Assembly (NCBI GenBank): GCA_014841595.1
Contig: JACYUE010000002.1
Span: forward strand, 620,001 to 684,000
From: Oxalobacteraceae sp. CFBP 8761
GTDB lineage: Bacteria > Pseudomonadota > Gammaproteobacteria > Burkholderiales > Burkholderiaceae_D
Direction: 5' to 3'
Length of the DNA stretch: 64,000 nucleotides
Shown: positions 1 to 9,331 of the stretch, in pieces
How the letters are laid out: the number at the start of each line of letters is the position of its first letter
How positions within the stretch are numbered: the stretch's first letter is position 1
Program-made: the position numbers and the translations under genes
Notes under the pieces: model-generated
What the model was told of the DNA's origin: nothing
The model's database searches: none
Seen by the model: only the letters and a program-made list of their open reading frames with translations

Positions 1-1
1 C

Positions 2-925
2 GGCTCGACCAACGCCGTGATCCACCTGAAGGCCATTGCCGGGCGGGTGGGCGTACCGCTCGAACTGGAGGACTGGACCCGCATTGGCAAGGGCACGCCG
101 ACCGTGGTCGACCTGCTGCCATCGGGGCGCTTCCTGATGGAAGAGTTCTATTACGCGGGCGGCTTGCCGGCCGTGATTCGCCGCCTGGGCGAGGGCGGTC
201 TGATTCCCAACAAGGATGCGCTGACCGTCAACGGCAACACGCTGTGGGAAAACTGCGTGGCCGCGCCGATTTACAACGACGAGGTCGTGCGCCAGCTGGA
301 CAATCCGCTGATCGCGGACGGCGGCATCTGCATCCTGCGCGGCAATCTCGCGCCGCGCGGGGCCGTGCTCAAACCGTCGGCCGCCTCGCCGCACCTGATG
401 CAGCATCGGGGACGCGCCGTGGTCTTCGAAGACTTCGACCACTACAAGCAGCGCATCCTCGACCCGGACCTGGATGTGGACGAAAACTCGGTGCTCCTGA
501 TGAAGAATTGCGGCCCGAAAGGCTATCCGGGCATGGCCGAAGTGGGCAATATGGGCTTGCCACCCAAGCTGCTGGCCAGGGGCATCACCGACATGGTGCG
601 CATCTCGGACGCGCGCATGAGCGGCACCGCATATGGCACCGTGGTGCTGCACGTGGCGCCGGAAGCGATGGACGGCGGGCCGCTGGGCATCGTGCAGGAC
701 GGCGACATGATCCAGCTCGATTGCCAGAACGGGCTGCTCAACGTCGAACTGCCGGATGCCGAGATCGTGCGCCGGCTGGCCGAGCGCGCCGAAAAGAACA
801 AGCCCGTGCAGCACAGCGGCTACCAACGCCTGTACCTCGATCACGTGATGCAGGCCGACGACGGCTGCGATTTCGATTTCCTCGTCGGCTGCCGTGGCTC
901 GGCGGTGCCGAAGCATTCCCACTGA
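2..925 (+). CDS. L-arabonate dehydratase-like IlvD/Edd dehydratase, 5' end cut by window
   Basis: The open frame runs in from the window edge with no start; the first codons read GSTNAVIHL, a conserved internal block of the IlvD/Edd family. A later CGPKGYPGM block (about residue 165 of the visible part) supplies the last cysteine of the iron-sulphur cluster in this family, and the C-terminus contains GCRGSAVPKHSH. About 307 residues, roughly the C-terminal half, are visible. IlvD/Edd enzymes dehydrate sugar acids or dihydroxy acids. The next two genes encode an AraD1/GguC-type protein and an oxoglutarate semialdehyde dehydrogenase, so pentonate (L-arabonate or D-xylonate) is the likely substrate rather than the branched-chain dihydroxy acid; this is inferred from context. 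It is separated by 24 bases from the next gene and is probably co-transcribed with it. Confidence 0.85.
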   Translation, partial: GSTNAVIHLKAIAGRVGVPLELEDWTRIGKGTPTVVDLLPSGRFLMEEFYYAGGLPAVIRRLGEGGLIPNKDALTVNGNTLWENCVAAPIYNDEVVRQLDNPLIADGGICILRGNLAPRGAVLKPSAASPHLMQHRGRAVVFEDFDHYKQRILDPDLDVDENSVLLMKNCGPKGYPGMAEVGNMGLPPKLLARGITDMVRISDARMSGTAYGTVVLHVAPEAMDGGPLGIVQDGDMIQLDCQNGLLNVELPDAEIVRRLAERAEKNKPVQHSGYQRLYLDHVMQADDGCDFDFLVGCRGSAVPKHSH

Positions 926-949
926 ACCAAGAACCGAGGAGACCAGAGC

Positions 950-1942
950 ATGTTGCTCATCCAATTTCTGACCGACGCGCAGGAGCGCCGGGTCGGCATC
1001 CTGACCGGCGCCACTATCCGCGTCATCGATGGCTACACCACCACCCTGGAGCTCGCACGCGCTGCAATCCGCGCCGGCCAAAGCCTGGCCCAGCTGGCCG
1101 AGGGCGCTGCCGGTGCGCAGCACGTCGACTATGACGCCACCGCGCAGGCCGGCCGCATCCTGCCACCGCTCGACCACCCGGACGCTGCCCACTGCTACGT
1201 GACCGGCACCGGCCTGACCCACCTGGGCAGCGCCGATGCACGCGACGCCATGCACCAGAAGATCGGCGGCGATATCGCCGCGCTCAGCGACAGCATGAAG
1301 ATGTTCCGCATGGGCGTCGAAGGCGGCAAGCCGGCGACCGGCACGGCCGGCGTGCAGCCGGAATGGTTCTACAAGGGCGACGGCTCGATCGTGCGCGCCA
1401 CCGGTCAGGACCTTGAGATGCCGGCATTCTCGCTCGATGGCGGCGAAGAGCCGGAGATTGCCGGCCTGTACCTGATCGGTAATGACGGGCACCCGTACCG
1501 CCTCGGTTATGCCATCGGCAACGAGTTCTCCGACCACGTGACCGAGCGCCAGAACTACCTGTACCTTGCGCATTCCAAGCTGCGCAACTGCGGTCTGGGG
1601 CCGGCGCTGCTGGTGGGCGAACTGCCGGCGCACGTCGCGGGCGTCTCGCGCATCATTGGCGCGGATGGCCAGGTGCGCTGGGAAAAGCACTTCGTCAGCG
1701 GTGAACAGAACATGTCGCACACGCTCGAGAACCTCGAGTACCACCACTTCAAGTACGGCTTGTTCAAGCGCGCCGGCGACGTCCACATCCATTTCTTCGG
1801 CACCGCCACGCTGAGCTTTGCCGACGGCGTCCAGGTCAGCGAAGGGGAAACCTTCGAAGTCGCTTCGCCCACCTTCGGCCCGGCGCTGCGCAACCGCCTC
1901 GCGGTGCAAGCCACCCCTTACACGAAAGTGACCGCCTTATGA
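950..1942 (+). CDS. AraD1/GguC family FAH-fold protein, probable 2-keto-3-deoxypentonate dehydratase
   Basis: A 330-residue protein whose C-terminal two thirds have the fumarylacetoacetate hydrolase fold, with a GTGLTHLGSADARDAMH block near residue 84 typical of the AraD1/GguC group. FAH-fold relatives such as XylX dehydrate 2-keto-3-deoxypentonates to 2-oxoglutarate semialdehyde, which fits exactly between the upstream sugar-acid dehydratase and the downstream semialdehyde dehydrogenase. The start is the ATG preceded by GAGGAGACC. The stop overlaps the next start (ATGA), so translation is likely coupled. The alternative is a diketo-acid hydrolase, as in the oxidative branch known from Herbaspirillum; the sequence alone does not decide. 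Confidence 0.75.
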   Translation: MLLIQFLTDAQERRVGILTGATIRVIDGYTTTLELARAAIRAGQSLAQLAEGAAGAQHVDYDATAQAGRILPPLDHPDAAHCYVTGTGLTHLGSADARDAMHQKIGGDIAALSDSMKMFRMGVEGGKPATGTAGVQPEWFYKGDGSIVRATGQDLEMPAFSLDGGEEPEIAGLYLIGNDGHPYRLGYAIGNEFSDHVTERQNYLYLAHSKLRNCGLGPALLVGELPAHVAGVSRIIGADGQVRWEKHFVSGEQNMSHTLENLEYHHFKYGLFKRAGDVHIHFFGTATLSFADGVQVSEGETFEVASPTFGPALRNRLAVQATPYTKVTAL

Positions 1943-3510
1943 ACATCACCGGCGACGCCATCATCAACGGCCTCGCGGAGCGCGGCGGCGCGGGCGCGTT
2001 CCAGGCCTGGGCGCCAGGCCAGCGCGAGCACATCGAGCCGGCCTTCCACATGGTCACACCCGAGCAGATCGACCGCGCCTGCACGCTGGCCGGCGACGCC
2101 TTCGACGCGTTTCGCGCGACGGGCGACGCGGCCCGTGCGCAGTTTCTCGAGACCGTGGCCGAGCAGGTCCTGGCCATCGGCGACGCGCTGATCGAGCGTG
2201 CGATGCTGGAAACCGGCCTGCCGCGCGTGCGCCTGGAAGGTGAGCGCATGCGCACCGTGGGCCAGCTGCGCCTGTTTGCCACGCTGCTGCGTGAAGGGTC
2301 ATGGAACGATGCGCGCCTGGACACGGCGCTGCCCGAGCGCGTCCCGCCCCGGCCCGACCTGCGCATGCGCCTGATCGGCGTCGGTCCGGTGGCCGTGTTC
2401 GCCGCCAGTAACTTCCCGCTCGCGTTCTCGGTCGCCGGTGGCGATACGGCGTCCGCGTTTGCGGCCGGTTGTCCGGTCGTGCTCAAGGCCCACTCGGCCC
2501 ACCCGGGCACGTCGGAACTCGTGGGCCGCGCAGTCGCCCGGGCCGTCGCGCAATGCGGCTTGCCGGCCGGCGTGTTTGCGCTGTTGAGTGGAACCGGCAA
2601 CGGCATCGGCCAGCGCCTGGTGGCGCACCCGGCCATCCAGGCCGTGGGCTTTACCGGCTCGCGCTCGGGCGGCCTGGCCCTGATGGCGGTGGCGGCCGCG
2701 CGCAAACAGCCGATTCCCGTGTATGCCGAAATGAGCTCGATCAATCCGGTGTTCCTGCTGCCCGAGGCGCTGGCCAACCGGGGCGAGGAGATCGGCAAGG
2801 GCTTTGCCGCGTCGCTGACCATGGGCGTCGGCCAGTTCTGCACCAATCCCGGGCTGGTGCTGGCGGTCGACGGGCCTGGCCTGGATGACTTTACCAACGC
2901 CGCGAGCCACGCCCTGGCAGCATCCAGCAGCGCCGTGATGCTGAATCAGGGCATTGCGGACAGCTACCGCAAGGGCGTCGAGGCGCTGGCCGGCAACGAC
3001 GCGATCACGACGCTCGCGCAGGTGGCGCACGAAGAAGGCAAGGGCGGCGCGGCGTTGTTTCGCACGACGGCCGATGAATTCCTGGCGCGCACCGAGCTGC
3101 ACGACGAAGTGTTCGGCCCCGCCTCGGTGCTGGTGGTCTGCAAGGACGCGGGCAAGATGCGCGACGTGGCCGAGGCCATCGAAGGCCAGCTGACCGCCAC
3201 GCTGCAGCTCGACGCGGGCGACATCGCCGCCGCCAGAGCGCTGCTGCCGACGCTGGAGCGCAAGGTCGGGCGGATCCTGGCCAACGGGTATCCTACCGGC
3301 GTCGAGGTGTCGACGGCGATGGTGCATGGCGGGCCGTTCCCGTCGACGGCCGACGGCCGCAGCACCTCGGTGGGAACGGGCGCGATCAGCCGCTTCCTGC
3401 GGCCGGTCTGCTACCAGAACCTGCCGGCCGCACTGCTGCCGGAGGTCCTGCAGGATGGGAACCCGCTGGGCGCCTGGCGGCGCCGGGATGGCGCGCTCAC
3501 CAAAGAGTGA
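1939..3510 (+). CDS. 2,5-dioxovalerate (alpha-ketoglutaric semialdehyde) dehydrogenase
   Basis: A 523-residue aldehyde dehydrogenase of the NADP-type KGSADH group. Visible landmarks are a VFAASNFPLAFSVAGGDTA cofactor block, the VGFTGSRSGG turn, the EMSSINPVF block with the catalytic glutamate, and GQFCTNPG with the nucleophilic cysteine. These enzymes oxidise 2-oxoglutarate semialdehyde to 2-oxoglutarate, the last step of non-phosphorylative L-arabinose and D-xylose breakdown and of some glucarate and hydroxyproline routes. The gene overlaps the preceding one by four bases and is followed after 31 bases by an SDR gene, so it sits in a catabolic operon. Length and motifs are normal. Confidence 0.88.
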   Translation: MNITGDAIINGLAERGGAGAFQAWAPGQREHIEPAFHMVTPEQIDRACTLAGDAFDAFRATGDAARAQFLETVAEQVLAIGDALIERAMLETGLPRVRLEGERMRTVGQLRLFATLLREGSWNDARLDTALPERVPPRPDLRMRLIGVGPVAVFAASNFPLAFSVAGGDTASAFAAGCPVVLKAHSAHPGTSELVGRAVARAVAQCGLPAGVFALLSGTGNGIGQRLVAHPAIQAVGFTGSRSGGLALMAVAAARKQPIPVYAEMSSINPVFLLPEALANRGEEIGKGFAASLTMGVGQFCTNPGLVLAVDGPGLDDFTNAASHALAASSSAVMLNQGIADSYRKGVEALAGNDAITTLAQVAHEEGKGGAALFRTTADEFLARTELHDEVFGPASVLVVCKDAGKMRDVAEAIEGQLTATLQLDAGDIAAARALLPTLERKVGRILANGYPTGVEVSTAMVHGGPFPSTADGRSTSVGTGAISRFLRPVCYQNLPAALLPEVLQDGNPLGAWRRRDGALTKE

Positions 3511-3541
3511 GCGGGCAGACAACAACAAGATGGAGACAAGC

Positions 3542-4309
3542 ATGCAACACATGGCGAACTACCCGAGCCTGAGGGACAGGCGGGTGTTTGTGACGGGCGG
3601 CGGCACCGGCATCGGCGCGGCGATCGTGGAAGCGTTCGTGGCGCAGGGCGCTGTCGTCGCGTTCGTGGACATCGCGCGCGACGCCAGCGAAGCGCTGTGC
3701 GCGCAGCTGGCCGGCGCCGGCCACCGCGCGCCGCATTATCGGCACTGCGACATCACCGACATCCCTGCGCTGCAGCGCACGATGGCCGAACTGGCCGCGC
3801 AGCTGGGCGACTTCGAGGTGCTGGTCAACAATGCGGCGAACGACCAGCGCCACGATATCCAGGACGTCTCGCTCGATTACTGGAACGAGCGCATCGCCAT
3901 CAACCAGCGCCCGATGTTCTTTACCTGCCAGGCGGTCTTGCCGGGCATGAAAAAGAAGGGGGGCGGCTCGATCATCAATTTCAGTTCGATGTCCTGGCAT
4001 GCCAAGGGCGCCGGCTATCCGGTGTATGCGACTACAAAGTCCGCCGTGATCGGCCTGACGCGCAGCCTGGCGCGTGACCTGGGACCGTTCGGCGTGCGGG
4101 TCAACACCGTCACGCCCGGCTGGGTCATGACGCAGCGGCAGATCGACTTGTGGGTGGACGACGCGGCCGAAGCCGAGATCAAGAAAGCGCAGTGCCTGCC
4201 GGGCAAGCTGATGCCGGAGGATGTCGCGCGCATGGTGCTGTTCCTGGGCGCCGACGATAGCCAGATGTGCACGGCGCAGGATTTCGTCGTGGATGCCGGC
4301 TGGACCTGA
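3542..4309 (+). CDS. SDR family sugar 1-dehydrogenase (XylB-like)
   Basis: A 255-residue short-chain dehydrogenase. It has the NAD-binding TGGGTGIG loop, the NNAAND block, a catalytic serine in INFSSMSW and the Y-x-x-x-K pair in YATTKSA. The overall pattern (RVFVTGGG, WNERIAINQRPMFF, GGGSIINF, C-terminal DAGWT) closely follows D-xylose 1-dehydrogenase XylB of Caulobacter. In this operon it is the best candidate for the first step, oxidation of L-arabinose or D-xylose to the lactone. No separate lactonase is visible in the window; it may lie upstream. The ATG at 3542 was preferred because GGAGACAAGC stands directly before it; the frame stays open further upstream through the end of the previous gene. 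Confidence 0.82.
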   Translation: MQHMANYPSLRDRRVFVTGGGTGIGAAIVEAFVAQGAVVAFVDIARDASEALCAQLAGAGHRAPHYRHCDITDIPALQRTMAELAAQLGDFEVLVNNAANDQRHDIQDVSLDYWNERIAINQRPMFFTCQAVLPGMKKKGGGSIINFSSMSWHAKGAGYPVYATTKSAVIGLTRSLARDLGPFGVRVNTVTPGWVMTQRQIDLWVDDAAEAEIKKAQCLPGKLMPEDVARMVLFLGADDSQMCTAQDFVVDAGWT

Positions 4310-4351
4310 GATGCGCCGGCCGTCACATCGCGGTAGTGATAAGTAAATCAA

Positions 4352-4372
4352 GCCTGCAAAAAAAAAGCAGGC
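4352..4372. repeat. Hairpin with nine-adenine loop ahead of the GH51 gene
   Basis: GCCTGC and GCAGGC form a six-base-pair stem around a run of nine adenines, 17 bases before the GH51 start. On the minus strand the loop is a T9 run. It lies between the catabolic genes and the glycosidase genes and could be an mRNA processing or pausing site; there is no terminal T-run on the plus strand, so it is not a classical terminator for the SDR gene. Confidence 0.35.
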
Positions 4373-4388
4373 AAAACCAATGGAGACA

Positions 4389-5933
4389 ATGTTGAAAGCA
4401 CTCAAACCCCTCATCCTCGCATGCGGTCTGGCCGCCATGCCTGCCTTTGCCCAGGTCAGCGTGTCGGTCGACACCGGCAAGCCAGGCCCCGTCATCAACA
4501 AGAACGTGTATGGCCAGTTTGCCGAGCACCTTGGTACCGGCATCTACGGCGGCCTGTGGGTCGGCCAGAATTCTTCCATCCCGAATACCCGCGGCTGGCG
4601 CAATGACGTCGTCGGCGCCCTGAAGGAATTGAAGGTCCCGCTGGTGCGCTGGCCGGGCGGCTGCTTCGCCGACGAATACCACTGGCGCGACGGCATCGGC
4701 GCGCGCAACAAGCGCCCGGTCAAGGTCAACACGCACTGGGGCGGCGTGGCCGAGGACAATGCGGTGGGCACGCATGAATTCTTCGATCTGGTCGAGATCC
4801 TGGGCACGGAAGCCTACATCAACGGCAACCTGGGTTCCGGCACGCCGCAGGAGATGGCCGAGTGGCTCGAGTACATGACGTCGGACACCAAGTCGTCCCT
4901 GGCCGAACTGCGCCGCAAGAATGGCCGCAAGGCGCCGTACAAGGTGGCTTATTTCGGCATCGGCAACGAAGCCTGGGGCTGCGGCGGCAACATGAAGCCG
5001 GAATACTATGCCAACCTGTACAACCACTACGCGACGTTCCTGAAAACGCCACCGGATGCACGCCCGAAAATGATCGCCAGCGGTGGCAACGACAACGACA
5101 CCAGATGGACCGAGGTGCTGAGCAAGGAAGCCGCGCGCGGCACCGACGGCATCAGCTTCCACTACTACACGCTGCCGACCGGCGTATGGGAAAAGAAGGG
5201 CGCCGCCACAGGCTTCCCGGAATCGGAATGGTTCTCGACCATGCAGCAGACGCTGCGCATGGACCAGCACATCAAGCAGAACGTCGCCATCCTCGACAAG
5301 AACGACCCCGAGAAGAAAATCGGGTTCTACGTCGACGAATGGGGCACCTGGTACGACGTCGAACCGGGCACCAATCCGGGCTTCCTGTTCCAGCGTAACA
5401 CCCTGCGCGACGCGGTCGTGGCGGCGCTGAACTTCAACATCTTCCATGCCCACGCCGAGCGTGTGCGCATGACGAACATCGCGCAGATGGTCAACGTGCT
5501 TCAGGCGATGATCATCACCGACAAGGAGAAGATGCTGCTGACGCCAACCTACCACGCGTACAAGATGTACATCCCGTTCCAGGATGCGACGTCGCTGCCG
5601 GTGGCGGTCGACAATGACGTGGCCTATTCGAGCAATGGCAAGGGTGTGCCGGGCATCAGCGCCACGGCGGCGCGCGCCAAGGATGGCAAGGTGTATATCG
5701 CGCTGGTCAACACGCACCCGACGCGCGCCAGCGATGTCACGCTCAATGTGGCGGGGCTGACGGTCGGTGGCGTTGCAGGCCAGGTGCTGACGGCCGACGC
5801 CATGGATGCGCACAACACGTTCGAAAAGCCTCAGGCGATCAAGCCGGCGCCGTTCAGCGCCAGGGCGCAGGATGGCAAGCTGACGATCAAGGTCCCGGCC
5901 AAGGCCGTGATGGTCTTCGCGGTCGAGGCGTAA
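4389..5933 (+). CDS. Exported alpha-N-arabinofuranosidase, GH51
   Basis: The protein begins with a clear signal peptide (MLKALKPLILACG, cleavage after AFA) and continues as a GH51 enzyme. The acid/base glutamate is E194 in GIGNEAWG and the nucleophile is E317 in FYVDEWGTWY; the WPGGCFADEYHWRDGIG block is typical of the family. GH51 enzymes remove terminal alpha-L-arabinofuranosyl units from arabinan, arabinoxylan or arabino-oligosaccharides. The ATG at 4389 fits the signal peptide best but sits only three bases after GGAG; an in-frame ATG at 4380 would add METM. The stop is joined directly to the next start (TAAATG), so the three glycosidase genes are one translationally linked unit. Confidence 0.9.
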   Translation: MLKALKPLILACGLAAMPAFAQVSVSVDTGKPGPVINKNVYGQFAEHLGTGIYGGLWVGQNSSIPNTRGWRNDVVGALKELKVPLVRWPGGCFADEYHWRDGIGARNKRPVKVNTHWGGVAEDNAVGTHEFFDLVEILGTEAYINGNLGSGTPQEMAEWLEYMTSDTKSSLAELRRKNGRKAPYKVAYFGIGNEAWGCGGNMKPEYYANLYNHYATFLKTPPDARPKMIASGGNDNDTRWTEVLSKEAARGTDGISFHYYTLPTGVWEKKGAATGFPESEWFSTMQQTLRMDQHIKQNVAILDKNDPEKKIGFYVDEWGTWYDVEPGTNPGFLFQRNTLRDAVVAALNFNIFHAHAERVRMTNIAQMVNVLQAMIITDKEKMLLTPTYHAYKMYIPFQDATSLPVAVDNDVAYSSNGKGVPGISATAARAKDGKVYIALVNTHPTRASDVTLNVAGLTVGGVAGQVLTADAMDAHNTFEKPQAIKPAPFSARAQDGKLTIKVPAKAVMVFAVEA

Positions 5934-6968
5934 ATGCGGGCCGCACACCTCGTGTGGGCGGCGCTGGTGATCGCCAGTGCGGCCGGCGCGGCCAGCGCCG
6001 CCGGCGGCGCCAGTACCGCGCAGGTCGGCGTGCACGACCCGGTCATGGCGAAGCAGGGCGGGCGCTACTACCTGTTCAGCACCGGCCCCGGGATCACGTT
6101 CTACAGCTCGACCGACCTGACGACGTGGAAGCCGGAAGGCCGCGTCTTCAAGGAGGGCCCGGCCTGGGCGACACGGGCCGCGCCGACCTTTGATGGCCAT
6201 ATCTGGGCGCCCGACATCTATCACCATGACGGCAAGTACTACCTGTACTACTCGGTGTCGGGCTTCGGCAAGAACACCTCGGCCATCGGCGTGACCGTCA
6301 ACACGACGCTCGACCCGCGCTCGCCCGCCTACAAGTGGGAAGACCAGGGCCCGGTCGTGCAGTCGGTGCCGGGGCGCGACCTGTGGAACGCCATCGATGC
6401 GCAGGTGATCGACGACGCCAAAGGGACGCCGTGGATGTCGTTCGGCTCGTTCTGGGGCGGCCTGAAACTGGTGAAGCTCGACGCCAGCCGCACCAGGCTG
6501 GCCGAGCCGCAGGAATGGCACACGATCGCGCGCCGCGAACGGCCGGCCTTCACGCCGGACGACGAAGCCGGGCCGGCGCAGATCGAGGCGCCATTCATCT
6601 TTCCGAAGAACGGCTGGTACTACCTGTTCGCATCGTGGGACCTGTGCTGCAAGGGCAAGGACAGCACCTACAAGGTGGTGGTGGGCCGCGCGAAAACGAT
6701 CACCGGGCCCTACCTCGACCGCAACGGCGTCGACATGGCCAGGGGCGGCGGCACGCTCGTGATCGCGGGCGACAGCGACTGGCGTGGCCTGGGCCACAAC
6801 AGCGCCTACACGTTCGACGGCAAGGACTACATGGTGCTGCACGCCTATGAGACCGCCGACCGCTTCAAGCAGAAGCTCAAGGTGCTGGACATGGGCTGGG
6901 ACCGGGATGGCTGGCCGGTGCTCGATCAGAAGGACCTGAATCGCTACCAGAGCGCGCTGCAGCCATGA
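5934..6968 (+). CDS. Exported GH43 endo-arabinanase-like glycosidase
   Basis: A 344-residue secreted protein with an alanine-rich signal peptide followed by a five-bladed propeller of the arabinan endo-1,5-alpha-L-arabinosidase type of GH43. The general base is the aspartate in VGVHDPVM, the WAPDIYHHDGKYYLYYSVS block forms part of the active site, and the acid glutamate lies in QIEAPFIF. The likely substrate is the alpha-1,5-arabinan backbone. The start immediately follows the GH51 stop, and the stop overlaps the GH127 start by four bases. Together the neighbours would debranch and cut arabinan. Confidence 0.87.
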   Translation: MRAAHLVWAALVIASAAGAASAAGGASTAQVGVHDPVMAKQGGRYYLFSTGPGITFYSSTDLTTWKPEGRVFKEGPAWATRAAPTFDGHIWAPDIYHHDGKYYLYYSVSGFGKNTSAIGVTVNTTLDPRSPAYKWEDQGPVVQSVPGRDLWNAIDAQVIDDAKGTPWMSFGSFWGGLKLVKLDASRTRLAEPQEWHTIARRERPAFTPDDEAGPAQIEAPFIFPKNGWYYLFASWDLCCKGKDSTYKVVVGRAKTITGPYLDRNGVDMARGGGTLVIAGDSDWRGLGHNSAYTFDGKDYMVLHAYETADRFKQKLKVLDMGWDRDGWPVLDQKDLNRYQSALQP

Positions 6969-9322
6969 AGCTTCGCCTCCTGGCATGGCTGCTGCTGGGG
7001 TCGGGTACGCTGGCGCAGGCGGCCGCACCGTTCCCGCTGGCGGACGTGCGCCTGGGCGCGGGGCCGTTCCTCGACGCCCAGACCACCAACCTGAACTACC
7101 TGATGGCGATGGAGCCGGACCGCCTGCTTGCGCCGTTCCTGCGCGAGGCCGGCCTGGCACCGCGCAAGCCGAGCTACGGCAACTGGGAATCCTCGGGCCT
7201 GGATGGCCACATGGGCGGGCACTACCTGTCGGCGCTGGCGCTGATGTACGCGTCGACCGGCGACGCGGAAACGCTGCGCCGCCTGAATTACATGGTCGCC
7301 GAACTGCAACGGGCGCAGCACGCCAATGGCGACGGCTACCTCGGCGGCATCCCGGGTGGCCGCCAGGCCTGGCGCGATGTCGCGGCCGGCAAGCTCGAAG
7401 CCGATGGCTTCTCGGTCAACGGCAAGTGGGTGCCGTGGTACAACCTGCACAAGGTCTACGCAGGCCTGCGCGATGCCTACCGCTATGGCGGAAACCGGGA
7501 CGCGCATGCCATGCTGGTTGCGCTGTCCGACTGGGCGCTGGCCTTGACCGCGCGCCTGTCGCCGGAACAGATGCAGGCGATGCTGCGCAGCGAGCATGGC
7601 GGCATGAACGAGATCTTCGTCGATGTCGCCGAGATCACCGGCGACCGGAAGTACCTCGACCTCGCACTGCGCTTTTCGCACCAGGCGATCCTGCAGCCGC
7701 TGGCCCGGCAGGATGACCAGCTCACCGGCCTGCATGCCAATACGCAGATCCCGAAGGTGATTGGCTTTCAGCGCATCCATGATGCGACCGGGCGCAAGGA
7801 CATGGGCGACGCGGCCATGTTCTTCTGGCAGACGGTGGTGGAGAAGCGCTCGGTGGCGATCGGCGGCAACAGCGTCAAGGAGCATTTCCACAGCCGGGAC
7901 GACTTCGCGCCAATGGTGCATGACGTCGAAGGACCGGAGACCTGCAATACCTACAATATGCTCAAGCTGACGCAGATGCTGTTCGCGGCCGAGCAGAAGG
8001 GCGCGTACGGCGACTATTACGAGCGCGCGCTGTACAACCATATCCTGTCGTCGCAGCGCCCGCAGGGCGGGTTCGTGTATTTCACGCCGCTGCGGCCGAA
8101 TCACTACCGCGTGTATTCGCAGCCCGACCAGGGCATGTGGTGCTGCGTGGGCTCGGGCATCGAAAGCCACGCCAAGTACGGTGAATTCATCTACGCGCAC
8201 GAGAAGGACACCTTGTTCGTCAACCTGTTCATGGCCTCGACCCTCGACTGGAAAGCGCAGGGTGTCCGGCTGACGCAGGCGACCCGCTTCCCGGATGTCG
8301 AGACGACGCGCCTGACGATCGACCGCGCGACACCCGGTTCGAACACGTTCACGGTCAAGATTCGTTATCCGGGATGGGTGGCCCCTGGGCGCATGACGGT
8401 GCAGGTCAATGGCCAGTTGGTGCGTTTCGCCACGCGGCCGGGCGGCTACGTGGCGCTCACGCGCAGCTGGCGCAGCGGCGACCGGATCGACGTGCGCCTG
8501 CCGATGACCACGCACCTGGAGCAGCTGCCGGACAAGTCGAACTATTACGCGGTGCTGCACGGACCGGTGGTGCTGGCGGCCAGGACACGGATGCCGGGCG
8601 ACGAGCGGCTGCAGTATCTGGCCGACGACGCGCGCATGGGGCACATCGCATCCGGCCCGGTCTGCCCGATGGAATCCGCGCCGATGTTCGTCAGCGATTC
8701 GGTGGACTTCATCCGCAGGTTCAAGCCCGTGGCCGGCAAGCCGTTGACGTTCACCGCGCCGGGGCTGGTGCATGGTGCGGACGGACCGGCCACCGAGTTC
8801 GTGCCGTTCTTCCGCCTGCACGAGTCGCGCTATACGATGTACTGGCAGCACGCGACACCGGTCGGGCTGAAGGCGCAGCAGGCGGCCAATGCTGCGGGCG
8901 AGGCAGAGCGCCTGGCGCTCGATGCGCGCACGGTCGACCAGGTCGCGCCGGGCGAGCAGCAACCGGAGTCCGACCATTTCTTCAAGGGCGAGGGGATCGA
9001 CGCGGGCGTCAATGACGGGCGCCACTGGCGCCATGCGTCGAAGTGGTTCAGCTATGAATTGAAGGATCCGAAACAGGAAGCCGCCGTGCTGCGGCTGACG
9101 TATGCGAAAGCCGACGCAGGGCGGCGCTTCGATATCGTCGTCAATGGGCAGTTGCTGGTCGAGGTGACGTTGACGGGCGACACGGCCGGGGATTTCTACA
9201 CCGTCGACTATCCGATTCCGGCCGCACTGCGCGATGCCGCGCAAGGTCTGCTGAACGTGCGCTTTGTCGCGCAGCCCGGTTCACTGGCCGGCGGCCTGTA
9301 TGGATTGCGGCTGCTGCGCTAA
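6965..9322 (+). CDS. Exported beta-L-arabinofuranosidase, GH127
   Basis: A 785-residue protein with an N-terminal signal peptide (cleavage near AQAA) and the all-alpha GH127 (former DUF1680) catalytic barrel. The zinc-thiolate site known from bifidobacterial HypBA1 is intact: E325 and C327 in GPETCNTYNML, and the adjacent pair C393-C394 in MWCCVGSG, the latter cysteine being the expected nucleophile. A beta-sandwich-rich C-terminal part follows, with a VNDGRHWRHASKWFSYEL block. These enzymes release beta-linked arabinofuranose, as found on plant hydroxyproline-rich glycoproteins. It starts with ATGA overlap and is convergent with the anti-sigma gene 9 bases away. Confidence 0.9.
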   Translation: MKLRLLAWLLLGSGTLAQAAAPFPLADVRLGAGPFLDAQTTNLNYLMAMEPDRLLAPFLREAGLAPRKPSYGNWESSGLDGHMGGHYLSALALMYASTGDAETLRRLNYMVAELQRAQHANGDGYLGGIPGGRQAWRDVAAGKLEADGFSVNGKWVPWYNLHKVYAGLRDAYRYGGNRDAHAMLVALSDWALALTARLSPEQMQAMLRSEHGGMNEIFVDVAEITGDRKYLDLALRFSHQAILQPLARQDDQLTGLHANTQIPKVIGFQRIHDATGRKDMGDAAMFFWQTVVEKRSVAIGGNSVKEHFHSRDDFAPMVHDVEGPETCNTYNMLKLTQMLFAAEQKGAYGDYYERALYNHILSSQRPQGGFVYFTPLRPNHYRVYSQPDQGMWCCVGSGIESHAKYGEFIYAHEKDTLFVNLFMASTLDWKAQGVRLTQATRFPDVETTRLTIDRATPGSNTFTVKIRYPGWVAPGRMTVQVNGQLVRFATRPGGYVALTRSWRSGDRIDVRLPMTTHLEQLPDKSNYYAVLHGPVVLAARTRMPGDERLQYLADDARMGHIASGPVCPMESAPMFVSDSVDFIRRFKPVAGKPLTFTAPGLVHGADGPATEFVPFFRLHESRYTMYWQHATPVGLKAQQAANAAGEAERLALDARTVDQVAPGEQQPESDHFFKGEGIDAGVNDGRHWRHASKWFSYELKDPKQEAAVLRLTYAKADAGRRFDIVVNGQLLVEVTLTGDTAGDFYTVDYPIPAALRDAAQGLLNVRFVAQPGSLAGGLYGLRLLR

Positions 9323-9331
9323 GAGTCGCCC

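Noticed and set aside
4323..7160. 945-codon open frame on the minus strand
   Set aside because: It lies opposite the GH51 and GH43 genes, is rich in Arg, Ala and His as expected for antisense of GC-rich coding DNA, and shows no domain.
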